Both the position numbers and the translations under genes were made by a program. From an uncultured Solirubrobacteraceae bacterium (GTDB taxonomy: Bacteria > Actinomycetota > Thermoleophilia > Solirubrobacterales > Solirubrobacteraceae), in contig CADCVR010000081.1 of the NCBI GenBank assembly GCA_902806205.1, positions 1-51,657 of the forward strand: DNA of 51,657 nucleotides. The letters are read 5' to 3'. Shown here piece by piece: positions 7,230 through 15,746 of this stretch. The notes below the pieces were generated by a model. It saw only the letters and a program-made list of their open reading frames with translations, ran no database searches and was not told the DNA's origin. Position 1 is the stretch's first letter. Every line of letters begins with the position of its first letter.

Positions 7230-7976
7230 TCAGCGCTCCAGCCGGCGCACCCGCGCGTCGAGGTCCCCGGCGGTGATCGCTCCCAGGCTCGTGTCCTGCA
7301 CCCTGCCGCCCTTGCGCAGGAACGTGATCTGGGGACAGACCGCCACGCCGTAGACGGTGGCGAGGATCCCGTCGCGGTCGTAGCCGACGGGAAAGCGCCA
7401 GGCCCGGTCGCCGACGATCCGTCGCAGGTCGTCGCGGTTCCCGCGGATGGAGACGGCCGCGAAGCGCACGTCGGGATGGCGCGCGGCGGCGGCGTCGAGC
7501 GCATCGAGTTGCTCGATGCACTTCTGGCCCCGGGGTGCGAAGAAGGCCAGGACGACGGGCCCCCGCTCGTAGAGCGCGCAGAGGTTGAGCACGTCGGGCC
7601 CCCGGACCGAGCAGGCCGGGACGGCGCCGGCCTCCCCCGCTCCCGCGGCCACCGCCACGTTGACGTCGCCCTCGAGCCGCGACAGCGCGAGGGGCGCCGC
7701 GAACGGCGGCGCAGCGCCCCGAGGGGTGGTCTCCCCGGGCAGGCCCGGGGCCCCCGAGCCGAACGAGCGCAGGGTGATCAGCCCGATGACGAGCAACCCC
7801 ACGACCCCGACGAACCAGCCGTACCGCGGGGCGCCCGCAGGTAGCCGGGCCTGCCGATCGCCCGGCGCGCCGCGGCCCTCCGCGGCGAGATCGGGATCCT
7901 GACGACGCGTCGGCCGGGCGCGGGGCTCCTGGTCCGCGGAGCTGTCGTCGAAGTCGAGCGGCCCGTCGGGCGCCAT
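7230..7976 (-). CDS. Membrane-anchored thioredoxin-like (TlpA/AhpC-TSA fold) protein with degenerate CXXC
   Basis: 248 aa. A charged cytoplasmic head is followed by one membrane span (about residues 53-70) and an extracytoplasmic thioredoxin-fold domain (VVLAFFAP...DVRFAAVSIRG...RFPVGYDRDGILATVYGVAVCPQITFLRKGG). The CXXC site reads GQKC: the first, nucleophilic Cys is missing, while the cis-Pro region (VCPQITFL) is present. Two further Cys lie near residues 122 and 133. It may be a structural or single-Cys redox partner. The ATG at 7976 shares one base with the TGA of the RND gene (TGATG), so translation is probably coupled; a GTG at 7979 is the alternative start. Confidence 0.8.
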   Translation of the reverse strand: MAPDGPLDFDDSSADQEPRARPTRRQDPDLAAEGRGAPGDRQARLPAGAPRYGWFVGVVGLLVIGLITLRSFGSGAPGLPGETTPRGAAPPFAAPLALSRLEGDVNVAVAAGAGEAGAVPACSVRGPDVLNLCALYERGPVVLAFFAPRGQKCIEQLDALDAAAARHPDVRFAAVSIRGNRDDLRRIVGDRAWRFPVGYDRDGILATVYGVAVCPQITFLRKGGRVQDTSLGAITAGDLDARVRRLER

Positions 7977-10714
7977 CACACCGCAGCCGGCTCGCGCCGG
8001 GGCTCGGGCGCGGGGGCGACCGGTTGCGCCCTGCGACGGCGGTGACGGCGTGACACCCGCCGCCGAAGGGCCGCCGCCCCGAGGTCGTCGAAAGCACCGC
8101 GCTCGTCGAGCATGAGCACCGCCGGCAGCACCACGAGTACCCCGAGCAGCGAGACCGTCAGGTCGACGACCGTCACCGCGCCGAAGTCACGCAGCATGCG
8201 GATGTCGGAGAGCACGAGGACGGCGAACCCCGCGATCGCGGTCACGCCCGAGGCGAGCACCGCCGCACCCGTGGAGGCGTACGCGCAGCGCAGCGCCTCC
8301 TGCGGCGCGTGGCCGCCGATCCGCTCACGGCGGTAGCGCTCGGACAGCAGGACGCTGAACTCCGTGGAGATCGCGATGACCAGGGCGCCGAGGGTGACCG
8401 ACATGGGGTTCAGGTCGATCCCGACGAGCCAGAGCACGAGCCCGGTCCAGCCCGTGGCCAGCGCGATCGGGATCAGCGGGAGCACCGCGCGGCGCACCGA
8501 GCCGAAGGCGAGCACCAGGACGAGTCCGACCGCGAGCAGGCCGGCGAGCCCCAGCCCGATGCGACGCAGCGGCGAGGAGGCCTTGGCGTTGGCTTCGGCG
8601 GTGAGCACGGGCAGCCCCGCGAGGTCCGCCTCCACGCCGGGCGGCGGGTCGAGCTCGTCGCGCATCATGTCGATCACCTTCCCCTGGCGCTCGACGCTCA
8701 TCAGGCGCATCCCGAAGCCCAGGGAGGCCACCTTGCGGTCCGGGGTGATCACGCTCTCGGAGAAGTAGGGCGGCACGGCGTCCAGCAGCGACTCGATGCC
8801 CGATCTGGTCTTCGCGGTGTCGCCGCGGAAGAGGTCGGGCAGCGACAGGGCCGGGCAGAGGTTCGCGTCGCCGCAGCCCCGCTCGGCCGAGTAGCCCGCG
8901 CGCTCGAGCACGCGCCGCTGGTAGTCGGCCATCCAGGCGAACGTCGCCGGCTCGGTGAGCTTGTCGGAGGAGACGACGAGATCGACCTCGCCGCCGACGC
9001 CCGTGGCGTCCTGGAGCTGGCGCAGGTCGCCGAGCGCCTGGAGGTCCTGGGGCACGAGACGCTGGATGTCGGACTCCACGCGCGCCTGGGTGTCCAGGCC
9101 GAAGCCGAGCACCGCGGCCCCTGCGGCGACGGCGAGGACCCGGCCCGGCCGGGTGATGGCTTGGGCCAGCGCGCCGCGGGCGAGCGCCAGCCCCCGGCGG
9201 CCCGTGGCGCTCCGGGCGCGTTGGAGTCCCCGCCCGAGCGGGTTCTCGACGAGCAGGTCGCGTGCGCCCCGCAACGCGGGCCCGAGCTTCCGGCCCGGGC
9301 GCGCGCTCGGCAGCCGTCGCGAGCCGCGGATCCGCGTGGGCTCCCCGAGCGCCAGCACCGCCGTACCGAGGGTGAGCGCCAGGCCGAACGCGATCACGAT
9401 GCCCGCGACGATGACCAGCCCGAAGCCCCGCACCATCGGCACGGGGGACAGCAGGAGAACGAGGAAGCCCGCCGCGGTCGCGGCGGCCGCGGTCAGCACC
9501 GTCGGCGCTCCCGCTCGGGCGACCTCGGCGGCCGCTTCTGACACGCCGCCGTCGCCCTGCTCTTCTTCTTCGACCACCCGCGCCTGCAGCTGGATGGCGT
9601 AGTCGACGGCGAGGCCGATCAGCACGGGCAGCACGGCGACGGTCGCGATCGTCAGCGGGGCGCCGAGCAGCGCCAGCACGCCGAACGTGATTCCCGCCGC
9701 CGCGACGGCGACCGCCAGGGGCAAGAGCCGCATGCGGGCGCGGAATACCGTGGCGAGCACGAGCGCCATGACGAGCAGCGCGCCGACGAGCAGCACCGCG
9801 ATGCCCCGAGAGATCGAATCGGTCAGATCGGACACGATCACGGGCGCGCCCGTGACCACATAGGTGCCCTTGCCGTTCGGCAGCTTCCACTCGGGCATGG
9901 CCACCGCGGCGCGGATCAGCGCGATGGCCGTCTTGCGTTCCGGAGTGGTGAGCTCGGGGCGCAGGCGCACCTGGATGAGCGCCGCGTCCTTGCCGGGGAA
10001 GATGTAGGCGAAGCGGGCCTTGGGCGTTCCCGCGGGCTTGGCGGCGTCGAACACCAGGCGGGAGACGAAGGCCGGGTCGTTGATCTGGGGGATCGAGGTG
10101 ATCCCGTACTTCAGCCCGAGTTCGACGTAGGTCTGGGTGAACTCCGCGGTGACCGCCCGCTCGGCCGCCACCGCGGCCCGGTCCTGCTCGGCCGCAGTTG
10201 CGCCCCTGCCTCGCGCGAGCTTGCGTGCGGCCGCGGCGGCGCGGTCGGCCCGCGCCTTCGCGTCGCTCTGCCGGCGAGCGAACTCGTCCTGGATCTGACC
10301 CACCGAGGTGTTGATGAACGTGCCGGGCCCGAGGACGACCTTCGCCGGGCGCATCTGCGCAAGCTTCGCGCAGGGCCCGCTGGGAGCACCCACCGGCGTG
10401 GCGCCGCGCGGCACCGCCCCGCTCACGCAGCCCTCGAGGGCGATGAGCCGCAGCAGGTCGGAGGTCAGCGCGCTCTGCGTCGCGGGCTGACGGACGAGAA
10501 CGTAGACCGCGTCGTCGCCGAAGCGCTTGGCGTAGTCCGCTGACGCCTTGTACTCCGGAGTCCCGCGGCCGACCAGCGTGTCCGGCGAGGTCTGCGGCTC
10601 GAGCTTGACCACGGCCAGAACGCCGCCGGCGACGGCCACGACGCCGGCGAGCAGCACGACGAGCACCGGGCGCCGCGCGGCCAGGGTCATCAGCTGGGCC
10701 AGGATGCGTGACAC
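7976..10714 (-). CDS. MMPL/RND-superfamily exporter
   Basis: About 912 aa from the GTG at 10714 (ATG at 10690 is the alternative), with the RND plan of two six-span halves. A first span (RPVLVVLLAGVVAVAGGVLAV) is followed by a large extracytoplasmic loop (about residues 45-280), a block of spans, a basic loop, then a second span, second large loop and final block of spans with GDxxN-like helices. It belongs to the MMPL/hopanoid-exporter-like group and probably moves a lipid or hydrophobic compound by proton antiport. The long Ala/Arg stretch in loop 1 (KARADRAAAAARKLARGR) may be a coiled coil. It heads a three-gene run. Confidence 0.85.
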   Translation of the reverse strand: MSRILAQLMTLAARRPVLVVLLAGVVAVAGGVLAVVKLEPQTSPDTLVGRGTPEYKASADYAKRFGDDAVYVLVRQPATQSALTSDLLRLIALEGCVSGAVPRGATPVGAPSGPCAKLAQMRPAKVVLGPGTFINTSVGQIQDEFARRQSDAKARADRAAAAARKLARGRGATAAEQDRAAVAAERAVTAEFTQTYVELGLKYGITSIPQINDPAFVSRLVFDAAKPAGTPKARFAYIFPGKDAALIQVRLRPELTTPERKTAIALIRAAVAMPEWKLPNGKGTYVVTGAPVIVSDLTDSISRGIAVLLVGALLVMALVLATVFRARMRLLPLAVAVAAAGITFGVLALLGAPLTIATVAVLPVLIGLAVDYAIQLQARVVEEEEQGDGGVSEAAAEVARAGAPTVLTAAAATAAGFLVLLLSPVPMVRGFGLVIVAGIVIAFGLALTLGTAVLALGEPTRIRGSRRLPSARPGRKLGPALRGARDLLVENPLGRGLQRARSATGRRGLALARGALAQAITRPGRVLAVAAGAAVLGFGLDTQARVESDIQRLVPQDLQALGDLRQLQDATGVGGEVDLVVSSDKLTEPATFAWMADYQRRVLERAGYSAERGCGDANLCPALSLPDLFRGDTAKTRSGIESLLDAVPPYFSESVITPDRKVASLGFGMRLMSVERQGKVIDMMRDELDPPPGVEADLAGLPVLTAEANAKASSPLRRIGLGLAGLLAVGLVLVLAFGSVRRAVLPLIPIALATGWTGLVLWLVGIDLNPMSVTLGALVIAISTEFSVLLSERYRRERIGGHAPQEALRCAYASTGAAVLASGVTAIAGFAVLVLSDIRMLRDFGAVTVVDLTVSLLGVLVVLPAVLMLDERGAFDDLGAAALRRRVSRRHRRRRAQPVAPAPEPRREPAAV

Positions 10715-10796
10715 GCCGATCAGTGTGACTCGTGCTGGCTCCCGGGTGCGCCGCCGCGCGGCGGCAACCGCGTTGCCACTCGGGCTCGAGCTGAGC

Positions 10797-12206
10797 TCAG
10801 GAGCCCGGTCGGCCTGGGTCGGGCGGGGCGGCGCCGGCGGCCGGCTCGCTCTCGGTCTCGGCACGCAGCGCGCGGCGGACCTCTTCGCCCAGCCGCTCAG
10901 ACGTCACGCCGTAGTCCAGCAACGCGTTCACGGCGGCCAGCCCGAGCAGGATGTGCTGGGGGCCGATCTTGAACGAACCGAGCGACGCGTTCATCTTCGC
11001 CACCTCGAAGACCTTCTTGGACTCCGCCGTCAGGGGGATCTCGTCGCCGGTCGCCTCGATGTGCGCGCCTTCAGCGCGCGGCACCCGCGAGCGGGCGAGC
11101 TCCATCGTGATGCCGAGCGCTTCGAGCACCCGGCCCGTCTGGTCGTCCGACGGGTCGCGCAGCAGGGCGACCAGGATGTGCTCCGGCCGGACCTGATCGT
11201 GGCCGTGCTCCCGCGCCTGGTCCCGCGCCCACGTCACCACCGGCTCGACGAACTTCTCGTTCATCCGCGGGTACAGCGACGCGATCAGCTCGGGCGTGGC
11301 CGAGCGCCACTCGCCGTGCGCCGCCTCGCCGCCGCTGTGGCCGTCGCCCGGCTGGAGCGACGGAAGCTTGCCGGAGTCGATGCTGGACTGGTCCATCACT
11401 TCGGGGGCGACGAAGACGGGGGCGCCGAGCCGCGCCGCGAGGTTCAGCGCGTCGCTGGGCCGCGCGTCGACCTCCTGAGATCCGTCGCCGGCCGCGATGA
11501 CCACCGTCGCCAAGAACGTGTGCTCCCGCAGGCTCTCGATCACGACGCGCTCCACGCGGACGCCGCCGGCCTGCAGAAGCTTCGCGGTCAGGTCGGGGCC
11601 CAGCGGCCGAGGGTGCTCGTGCCCACTGCGCGCGAAGACGAGCGCGTCGCCCTCGGGCGCGCCGATCCAGATCGGCAGGACGCGCTCGCCCCCGTGCTCC
11701 TTGAGCAACACCACCCGGATGCCCTCGCGCGCGGTCGGCGGTGCCGGCGCGTCGGCCTCGTCGACGGGCACGCGCATGAACACGTCCTGCACGTCGATCT
11801 CGATCATCGTCATCGCCTCCACGGCATCGATGTAATCGTCCACCGGCGGCTCGGCCGAGCGCTGCAGCGCCGCGAGGATCTGCTGCAAGCGCTCGCGCAG
11901 CCGGTGCTGGTGCTCGAGCTCGCGCTCGACCTGCGCGAGATGGCGCCGGACGGTCTCCAGCAGGCCGGCGCCGCCGTCGTCGAGCAGCGACGCGATCTCG
12001 TCCAGGCGCAGGCCCAGGCGGCGCAACGCGAGGATCCGGTACAGCCGCCGCACATCCGTCGCCTCGTACACGCGGTGCCCGCCGGACGTCCGCTGCGACG
12101 GCACGAGCAGCCCGACGTCGTCGTAGTGGTGCAGCGCCCGCACCGTCAGCCCGGTGGCCCCGGCGAGCTCACCGACCTTCCAGCGCTTGTCGTCCTCTGC
12201 CGGCAT
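10797..12206 (-). CDS. MerR regulator + bifunctional nuclease (DUF151) + ClpN triple fusion
   Basis: 469 aa with three domains. (1) MerR winged helix at about 9-78 (KVGELAGATGLTVRALHHYDDVGLL) plus a coiled-coil linker to 130. (2) Bifunctional-nuclease/DUF151 domain at about 132-277: LPIWIG, RPLGPDLTAKLLQ and the signature ARPSDALNLAARLGAPVFV. (3) ClpA/B/C N-terminal repeats at about 310-455: VRPEHILVALLRDP and IGPQHILLGL. In mycobacteria MerR and DUF151 proteins are separate neighbours (Rv1828-Rv1829-Rv1830); here they are one chain with a Clp adaptor-like domain. The ATG at 12206 is chosen because the upstream GTG (12230) lies inside the predicted promoter. Confidence 0.88.
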   Translation of the reverse strand: MPAEDDKRWKVGELAGATGLTVRALHHYDDVGLLVPSQRTSGGHRVYEATDVRRLYRILALRRLGLRLDEIASLLDDGGAGLLETVRRHLAQVERELEHQHRLRERLQQILAALQRSAEPPVDDYIDAVEAMTMIEIDVQDVFMRVPVDEADAPAPPTAREGIRVVLLKEHGGERVLPIWIGAPEGDALVFARSGHEHPRPLGPDLTAKLLQAGGVRVERVVIESLREHTFLATVVIAAGDGSQEVDARPSDALNLAARLGAPVFVAPEVMDQSSIDSGKLPSLQPGDGHSGGEAAHGEWRSATPELIASLYPRMNEKFVEPVVTWARDQAREHGHDQVRPEHILVALLRDPSDDQTGRVLEALGITMELARSRVPRAEGAHIEATGDEIPLTAESKKVFEVAKMNASLGSFKIGPQHILLGLAAVNALLDYGVTSERLGEEVRRALRAETESEPAAGAAPPDPGRPGS

Positions 12207-12215
12207 CCGAGGCGG

Positions 12216-12246
12216 ACCGTACGCCCTCACGCAACGTCAGCTTCAA
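12216..12246 (-). promoter_or_regulatory. MerR-type promoter with operator in a 19-base spacer
   Basis: Read on the minus strand: TTGAAG (-35, 12246-12241), a 19-base spacer, then TACGGT (-10, 12221-12216), 9 bases before the ATG at 12206. The spacer contains CTGACGTTGCGTGAG (12240-12226), a dyad of form CTnACG-N3-CGTnAG. Overlong spacers carrying the dyad are the hallmark of promoters controlled by MerR-family activators, so autoregulation is likely. The transcript would be nearly leaderless. Confidence 0.6.
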
Positions 12247-12298
12247 GGGAAGACCGTCGTCGGTCACCGGACGCGGCGAACGGGCACGCAGAAGGCGC

Positions 12299-13324
12299 CT
12301 ACTCCATGCCCAGCGGACCCTGCGACTCGCCGGACAGGAACTGCCGCACGAACGCGTTGTCGGAGTCGAAGAGCTCCTCGGCCGGGCCGGATTCCACGAT
12401 CTTGCCCTTCCACAGGACCGAGATGTGCTCGGCTACTCGACGGGCGGTCATGATGTCGTGCGTGATCAGCGTGAAGGCGGGCATGTGCCCGCCGCCGGCC
12501 CTGCGCTCGTTCATGACGTCCTCGTGGATCTCCTGGATGAGCTCGCCCAGAAGCGCGGTGCGGACCGGGTCCAGGCCGGAGTCCGGCTCGTCGAAGAGGA
12601 CGATGTCCGGATCCAGGACGAGCGCCCGCGCGAAGCCCGCGCGCTTGCGCATCCCGCCCGACAGCTCGTTGGGCATCTTGTCGCCGGCGGACTCCAGCCC
12701 GACTTCGGCCAGGCGGCGCGAGACGATGTCGCCGATCTCCTCCTCGCTCTTGTCGGTGTGCTGGCGCAGCGGGAAGCAGACGTTGTCGAAGACGTTCATC
12801 GAGCCGAAGAGCGCGCCGTCCTGGAAGAGGACGCCGAACTTCTTGCGCATCTCGAAGAGCTCGTCGTCGCGCATGTTCGGGACCGACTCGCCGTGAACCA
12901 GGACGTCGCCCTCGTCGGGGTAGAGCAGGCCGACCATGTGCTTGATGCACACGGACTTCCCCGTTCCCGACGGCCCGAGGATCATCGAGATCTTGCCCTC
13001 CGGGAGTCCGAGGTCGAGGCCGCGGAGGATCTTGTTGCGGCCGAAGGCCTTGTGCACGTCGATGAACTCGACGGCGTCGGGCATCCCGGACGGGCGCTTG
13101 AGGCCGGTATGCCAGCGGTACTCGTCGCCCGCGGTACCGGGCACCTGCGGCTCGTTGACGACGGAGACGCGCGCGGGCCCCTCCGGGGTGTCATCCGTGC
13201 CCATGGCGACGGACCCGCCGTCCGCGCCGGCCGCGCGCGGGTCGTCTCGCGGGTCCTGCGACCAGGCGGGACCCGGCCTGTCGTCGCCGTCCGGGGGATC
13301 CGGTCTACGCGGGATGGGGGGCAC
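12299..13324 (-). CDS. mlaF: MlaF/Mkl-type ABC transporter ATPase
   Basis: 341 aa ATPase partner of the MlaE permeases upstream, for MCE-type lipid transport across the envelope. Seen: Walker A GPSGTGKS (117-124), Q-loop GVLFQDGALFGSMNV, signature LSGGMRKRAGFARAL, Walker B VLFDEPDSGLDP and H-loop THD. About 80 residues precede the usual MlaF start, rich in Pro/Asp/Gly. The GTG at 13324 is supported by GGAGG seven bases upstream, 3 bases after the permease stop, so this long tail appears genuine. Last of three coupled genes. No MCE substrate-binding protein is present in the window. Confidence 0.9.
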   Translation of the reverse strand: MPPIPRRPDPPDGDDRPGPAWSQDPRDDPRAAGADGGSVAMGTDDTPEGPARVSVVNEPQVPGTAGDEYRWHTGLKRPSGMPDAVEFIDVHKAFGRNKILRGLDLGLPEGKISMILGPSGTGKSVCIKHMVGLLYPDEGDVLVHGESVPNMRDDELFEMRKKFGVLFQDGALFGSMNVFDNVCFPLRQHTDKSEEEIGDIVSRRLAEVGLESAGDKMPNELSGGMRKRAGFARALVLDPDIVLFDEPDSGLDPVRTALLGELIQEIHEDVMNERRAGGGHMPAFTLITHDIMTARRVAEHISVLWKGKIVESGPAEELFDSDNAFVRQFLSGESQGPLGME

Positions 13325-13327
13325 GAG

Positions 13328-14116
13328 TCAACCTCCGATTGGTGCGCGCGGGTTGGCGCCCCAGAACAGCTGGGTGCCGACCATCCCGATGAGGTGCACG
13401 AGGACGATGTTCAGGACCATGGACTTCGCGGTGGCGGTTCCCACCCCTACGGGGCCGCCCCCGGCGTTGTAGCCGTAGTAGCAGCCGACGAGCACGATCA
13501 CCGTGGCCATCGCCATGCCCTTGATGATGCTGTAGAGCAGGTCGGGAGGGTTCTGGAACATCCAGAAGATCAGGAAGTACCCGCCCGCGGAGACCTCCCC
13601 GATCTGCTCGACCACCGCGAGGTAGCTCGCGAGGAACCCGGCGCCCACGGCGGCCATGTACATGAACGGCAGCACGAGCCAGGCGGCGAGCAGGCGGGTC
13701 GCGCAGAGGAAGACCATCGAGTTGATGCCCATCACCTCCAGCGCGTCGATCTCGTCGGAGATCCGCATGGAGCCGAGCTCGGCGACGATCCCCGTGCCGA
13801 CCTTCGCGGCCATCATGTACCCGAACGCGTAGGGCACGAGCTCTCGCAGGTCGCACCAGGCGGCAAAGACGCCGGCGTAGGCCGGCGCGCCGACGGAGCG
13901 GTTGAAGTAGGCGCCCTCGATGCCGCACTGCAGCCCGATGATGAAGACCAGGCCCCAGATGACCAGCGTCGAGGAGAGGATGAGGACGCCGCACTGGCGC
14001 AGCGCCTCACCGAAGAAGCGGAAGACCCGGAGGCCGTAGACCTGACCCATCACCCGGCCGCAGAACTTCGCGATCTCCCCGAAGCTGGAGAGCAGCTCCT
14101 TGGGCAGCGCGAGCAT
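13328..14116 (-). CDS. mlaE: MlaE-family ABC permease (second copy)
   Basis: 262 aa, about five to six membrane spans. It has the MlaE/YrbE signature region (KVGTGIVAELGSMRISDEIDALEVMGINSMVFL), the coupling-helix Glu-rich segment EIDALEVMG, and a C-terminal span ending at TQLFWGANPR. The ATG at 14116 shares one base with the TGA of the first permease, a tight translational coupling expected for a heterodimeric permease pair as in the mycobacterial YrbE1A/1B arrangement. The downstream ATPase begins 3 bases after its stop. Role: phospholipid or other lipid movement with MlaF. Confidence 0.9.
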   Translation of the reverse strand: MLALPKELLSSFGEIAKFCGRVMGQVYGLRVFRFFGEALRQCGVLILSSTLVIWGLVFIIGLQCGIEGAYFNRSVGAPAYAGVFAAWCDLRELVPYAFGYMMAAKVGTGIVAELGSMRISDEIDALEVMGINSMVFLCATRLLAAWLVLPFMYMAAVGAGFLASYLAVVEQIGEVSAGGYFLIFWMFQNPPDLLYSIIKGMAMATVIVLVGCYYGYNAGGGPVGVGTATAKSMVLNIVLVHLIGMVGTQLFWGANPRAPIGG

Positions 14117-14922
14117 CAGCGGAGGTTCGTGAGCTCGGGGTGGGTGGCCAGCAGCGTCTGGGTGAAGACGTAGTTGAAGGCGAACGCGCCGAGGAAGGCG
14201 ATGACGACGGCCTGGTTGACCGCGCGCCCCACCCCCTCCGCCCCGCCGGAGGCCGTCATGCCCTTGTAGCAGCAGACGATCGCGATGATCGCGCCGAACA
14301 GGGTGGTCTTCAGCACCGAGCCCCAGAGGTCGGTGACCGACGCGTTGGTGAAGAACGTCGCCCAGAAGCCGCCGAGCGGAGCGCGGTAGACCAGCGTGGC
14401 CAGGACGCCGCCGAAGATGCCGAACATCAGCGCGAAGATGTTGAACAGGCCCGTGACGAGCATCAGCGCGAGAAAGCGCGGAACCACGAGGTTCTTGATC
14501 GGGTCGACTCCGAGAACCTGCAGCGCGTCGAGCTCCTCGCGGATCTTGCGGGCGCCGAGGTCGGCGGTGATGGCGGTGCCGGCGACGCCGGCGAGCACGA
14601 TGGCCGTCACGAACGGCGCGAACTCGCGGATCGACGCGAGGACGAAGAAGCCGCCCAGACGGTCGAGCGCACCGAAGAGCACGAGGAAGTTGGCAGCCTG
14701 CAACCCCGGGGCGCCGTAGCCGAAGGCCACGGTGGAGACCAGCAGCGGGAACCAGCACAGGCGCAGTGCGAAGAGGAACTGCGACACGAACTCGCCGCCG
14801 TAGGGGTACGGCGGGCGCAGGGCTGACACCACGGTCTTCCCCGTCAGGATCACCATGTCCCCGACCTCTTCGAGCAGGTTCTTCGTCGGAAGGAACGCTC
14901 TATCGGCGACGTTGCGAACCAC
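14116..14922 (-). CDS. mlaE: MlaE-family ABC permease (first copy)
   Basis: 268 aa, first gene of the mlaE-mlaE-mlaF set. MlaE core visible: SIREFAPFVTAIVLAGVAGT, then DLGARKIREELDALQVLGVD, and a final span near FAFNYVFTQTLL. It starts with a hydrophilic helix (RNVADRAFLPTKNLLEEVG). The GTG at 14922 is chosen because AGGAAGG lies 9 bases upstream; the frame is open further but no better start is seen. With its partner it forms the membrane part of an MCE-type importer or exporter. The direction of transport is not shown by sequence. Confidence 0.88.
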   Translation of the reverse strand: MVRNVADRAFLPTKNLLEEVGDMVILTGKTVVSALRPPYPYGGEFVSQFLFALRLCWFPLLVSTVAFGYGAPGLQAANFLVLFGALDRLGGFFVLASIREFAPFVTAIVLAGVAGTAITADLGARKIREELDALQVLGVDPIKNLVVPRFLALMLVTGLFNIFALMFGIFGGVLATLVYRAPLGGFWATFFTNASVTDLWGSVLKTTLFGAIIAIVCCYKGMTASGGAEGVGRAVNQAVVIAFLGAFAFNYVFTQTLLATHPELTNLR

Positions 14923-15073
14923 GGCTGAAGACCTTCCTCGTAATAACGCCAAAGGCCGTGGGGCACGGCACCCCGAGCACTGTAGGTGACCGATCTGCGC
15001 CCTGCCAAACGGCAACCGCGCGCACGACCGACCCAGCGCTCCTCCGCGCGCCGGATGCTACGTTCGCGACCGG

Positions 15074-15655
15074 ATGACCGGGCACCGGGCAGTGACCAGC
15101 GTCGGGGCCGCGGCGGCGCTCACGCTCGTCGGCTGCGGCGGCACCGGCGAGCAGCGCAACGACGCCGCCGAGAAGGCCGCGCGCGCCACCGTCGACGTCG
15201 TCGAGGCGACGTTTCCGGCTCGCCAGCGCCTCGGCGGGCAGGCGCGGATGCGCATCGCGGTCAAGAACACGGGCGCCGAGCCGCTCAGGGACGTCACGGT
15301 CACCGTCGACTCCTTCTCCCGGCGCTCGGCCCAGCCGAGTGAGGCCGATTCCGAGCGCCCGATCTGGATCGTCGACGAGGCCCCGCGCGGGGGGACGACG
15401 GCCCTCGTGAACACCTGGGCGCTCCCCGTCCTGGGTCCAGGAGAGACCAAGAGCTTCCGCTGGAAGGTCACCCCGGTCGACGCGGGCTCCCACCGGCTCA
15501 GATACACGGTCGGCGCGGGCCTCGATCCGGAGGCCGGGGCGCGCGCCAGGGAAGGATCGCCCCTGGCCGGGGCCTTTCCCGTCCGTGTGAGCGCGAAGCC
15601 GTCGGCCGCGCGCGTCGACCCCGCCACGGGGAAGGTCGAGCGCGTCGAGGAGTAG
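15074..15655 (+). CDS. Secreted lipoprotein, unknown function
   Basis: 193 aa. A short signal ends in the lipobox TLVGC (Cys near residue 22), so it is probably lipid-anchored. The rest is beta-rich and resembles a single CARDB/Ig-like domain: ARMRIAVKNTGAEPLRDVTVTVDSFS and LGPGETKSFRWKVTPVDAGSHRLRYTV. Such folds are usually adhesive or structural; no catalytic motif is visible. The ATG at 15074 lies 9 bases after TACGTT. The gene is convergent with the secreted protein at 15747, and the two share the hairpin at 15705-15741. Confidence 0.7.
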   Translation: MTGHRAVTSVGAAAALTLVGCGGTGEQRNDAAEKAARATVDVVEATFPARQRLGGQARMRIAVKNTGAEPLRDVTVTVDSFSRRSAQPSEADSERPIWIVDEAPRGGTTALVNTWALPVLGPGETKSFRWKVTPVDAGSHRLRYTVGAGLDPEAGARAREGSPLAGAFPVRVSAKPSAARVDPATGKVERVEE

Positions 15656-15704
15656 GCCGGCTGGTTTTCGGCGCAGCAACCGGTCGGGTGGTGTCGCAGA
15701 TGGG

Positions 15705-15741
15705 CCGGGAGGGGCGCGGCACGGACCCGCGCCCCTCCCGG
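15705..15741. terminator. Bidirectional terminator hairpin
   Basis: Perfect 15-base stem, CCGGGAGGGGCGCGG (15705-15719) with its complement at 15727-15741 and a 7-base loop, placed between two convergent genes. No clear U-tract, as is common in high-GC actinobacteria. Confidence 0.75.
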
Positions 15742-15746
15742 TTCTC

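Noticed and set aside
10548-12896. 782-codon open frame on the plus strand opposite the RND, MerR-fusion and mlaF genes
   Set aside because: It spans parts of three well-supported minus-strand genes and shows only composition-driven sequence. Several similar long shadows (8309-9541, 12425-14173, 22231-24195, 28510-30630) were dropped for the same reason.
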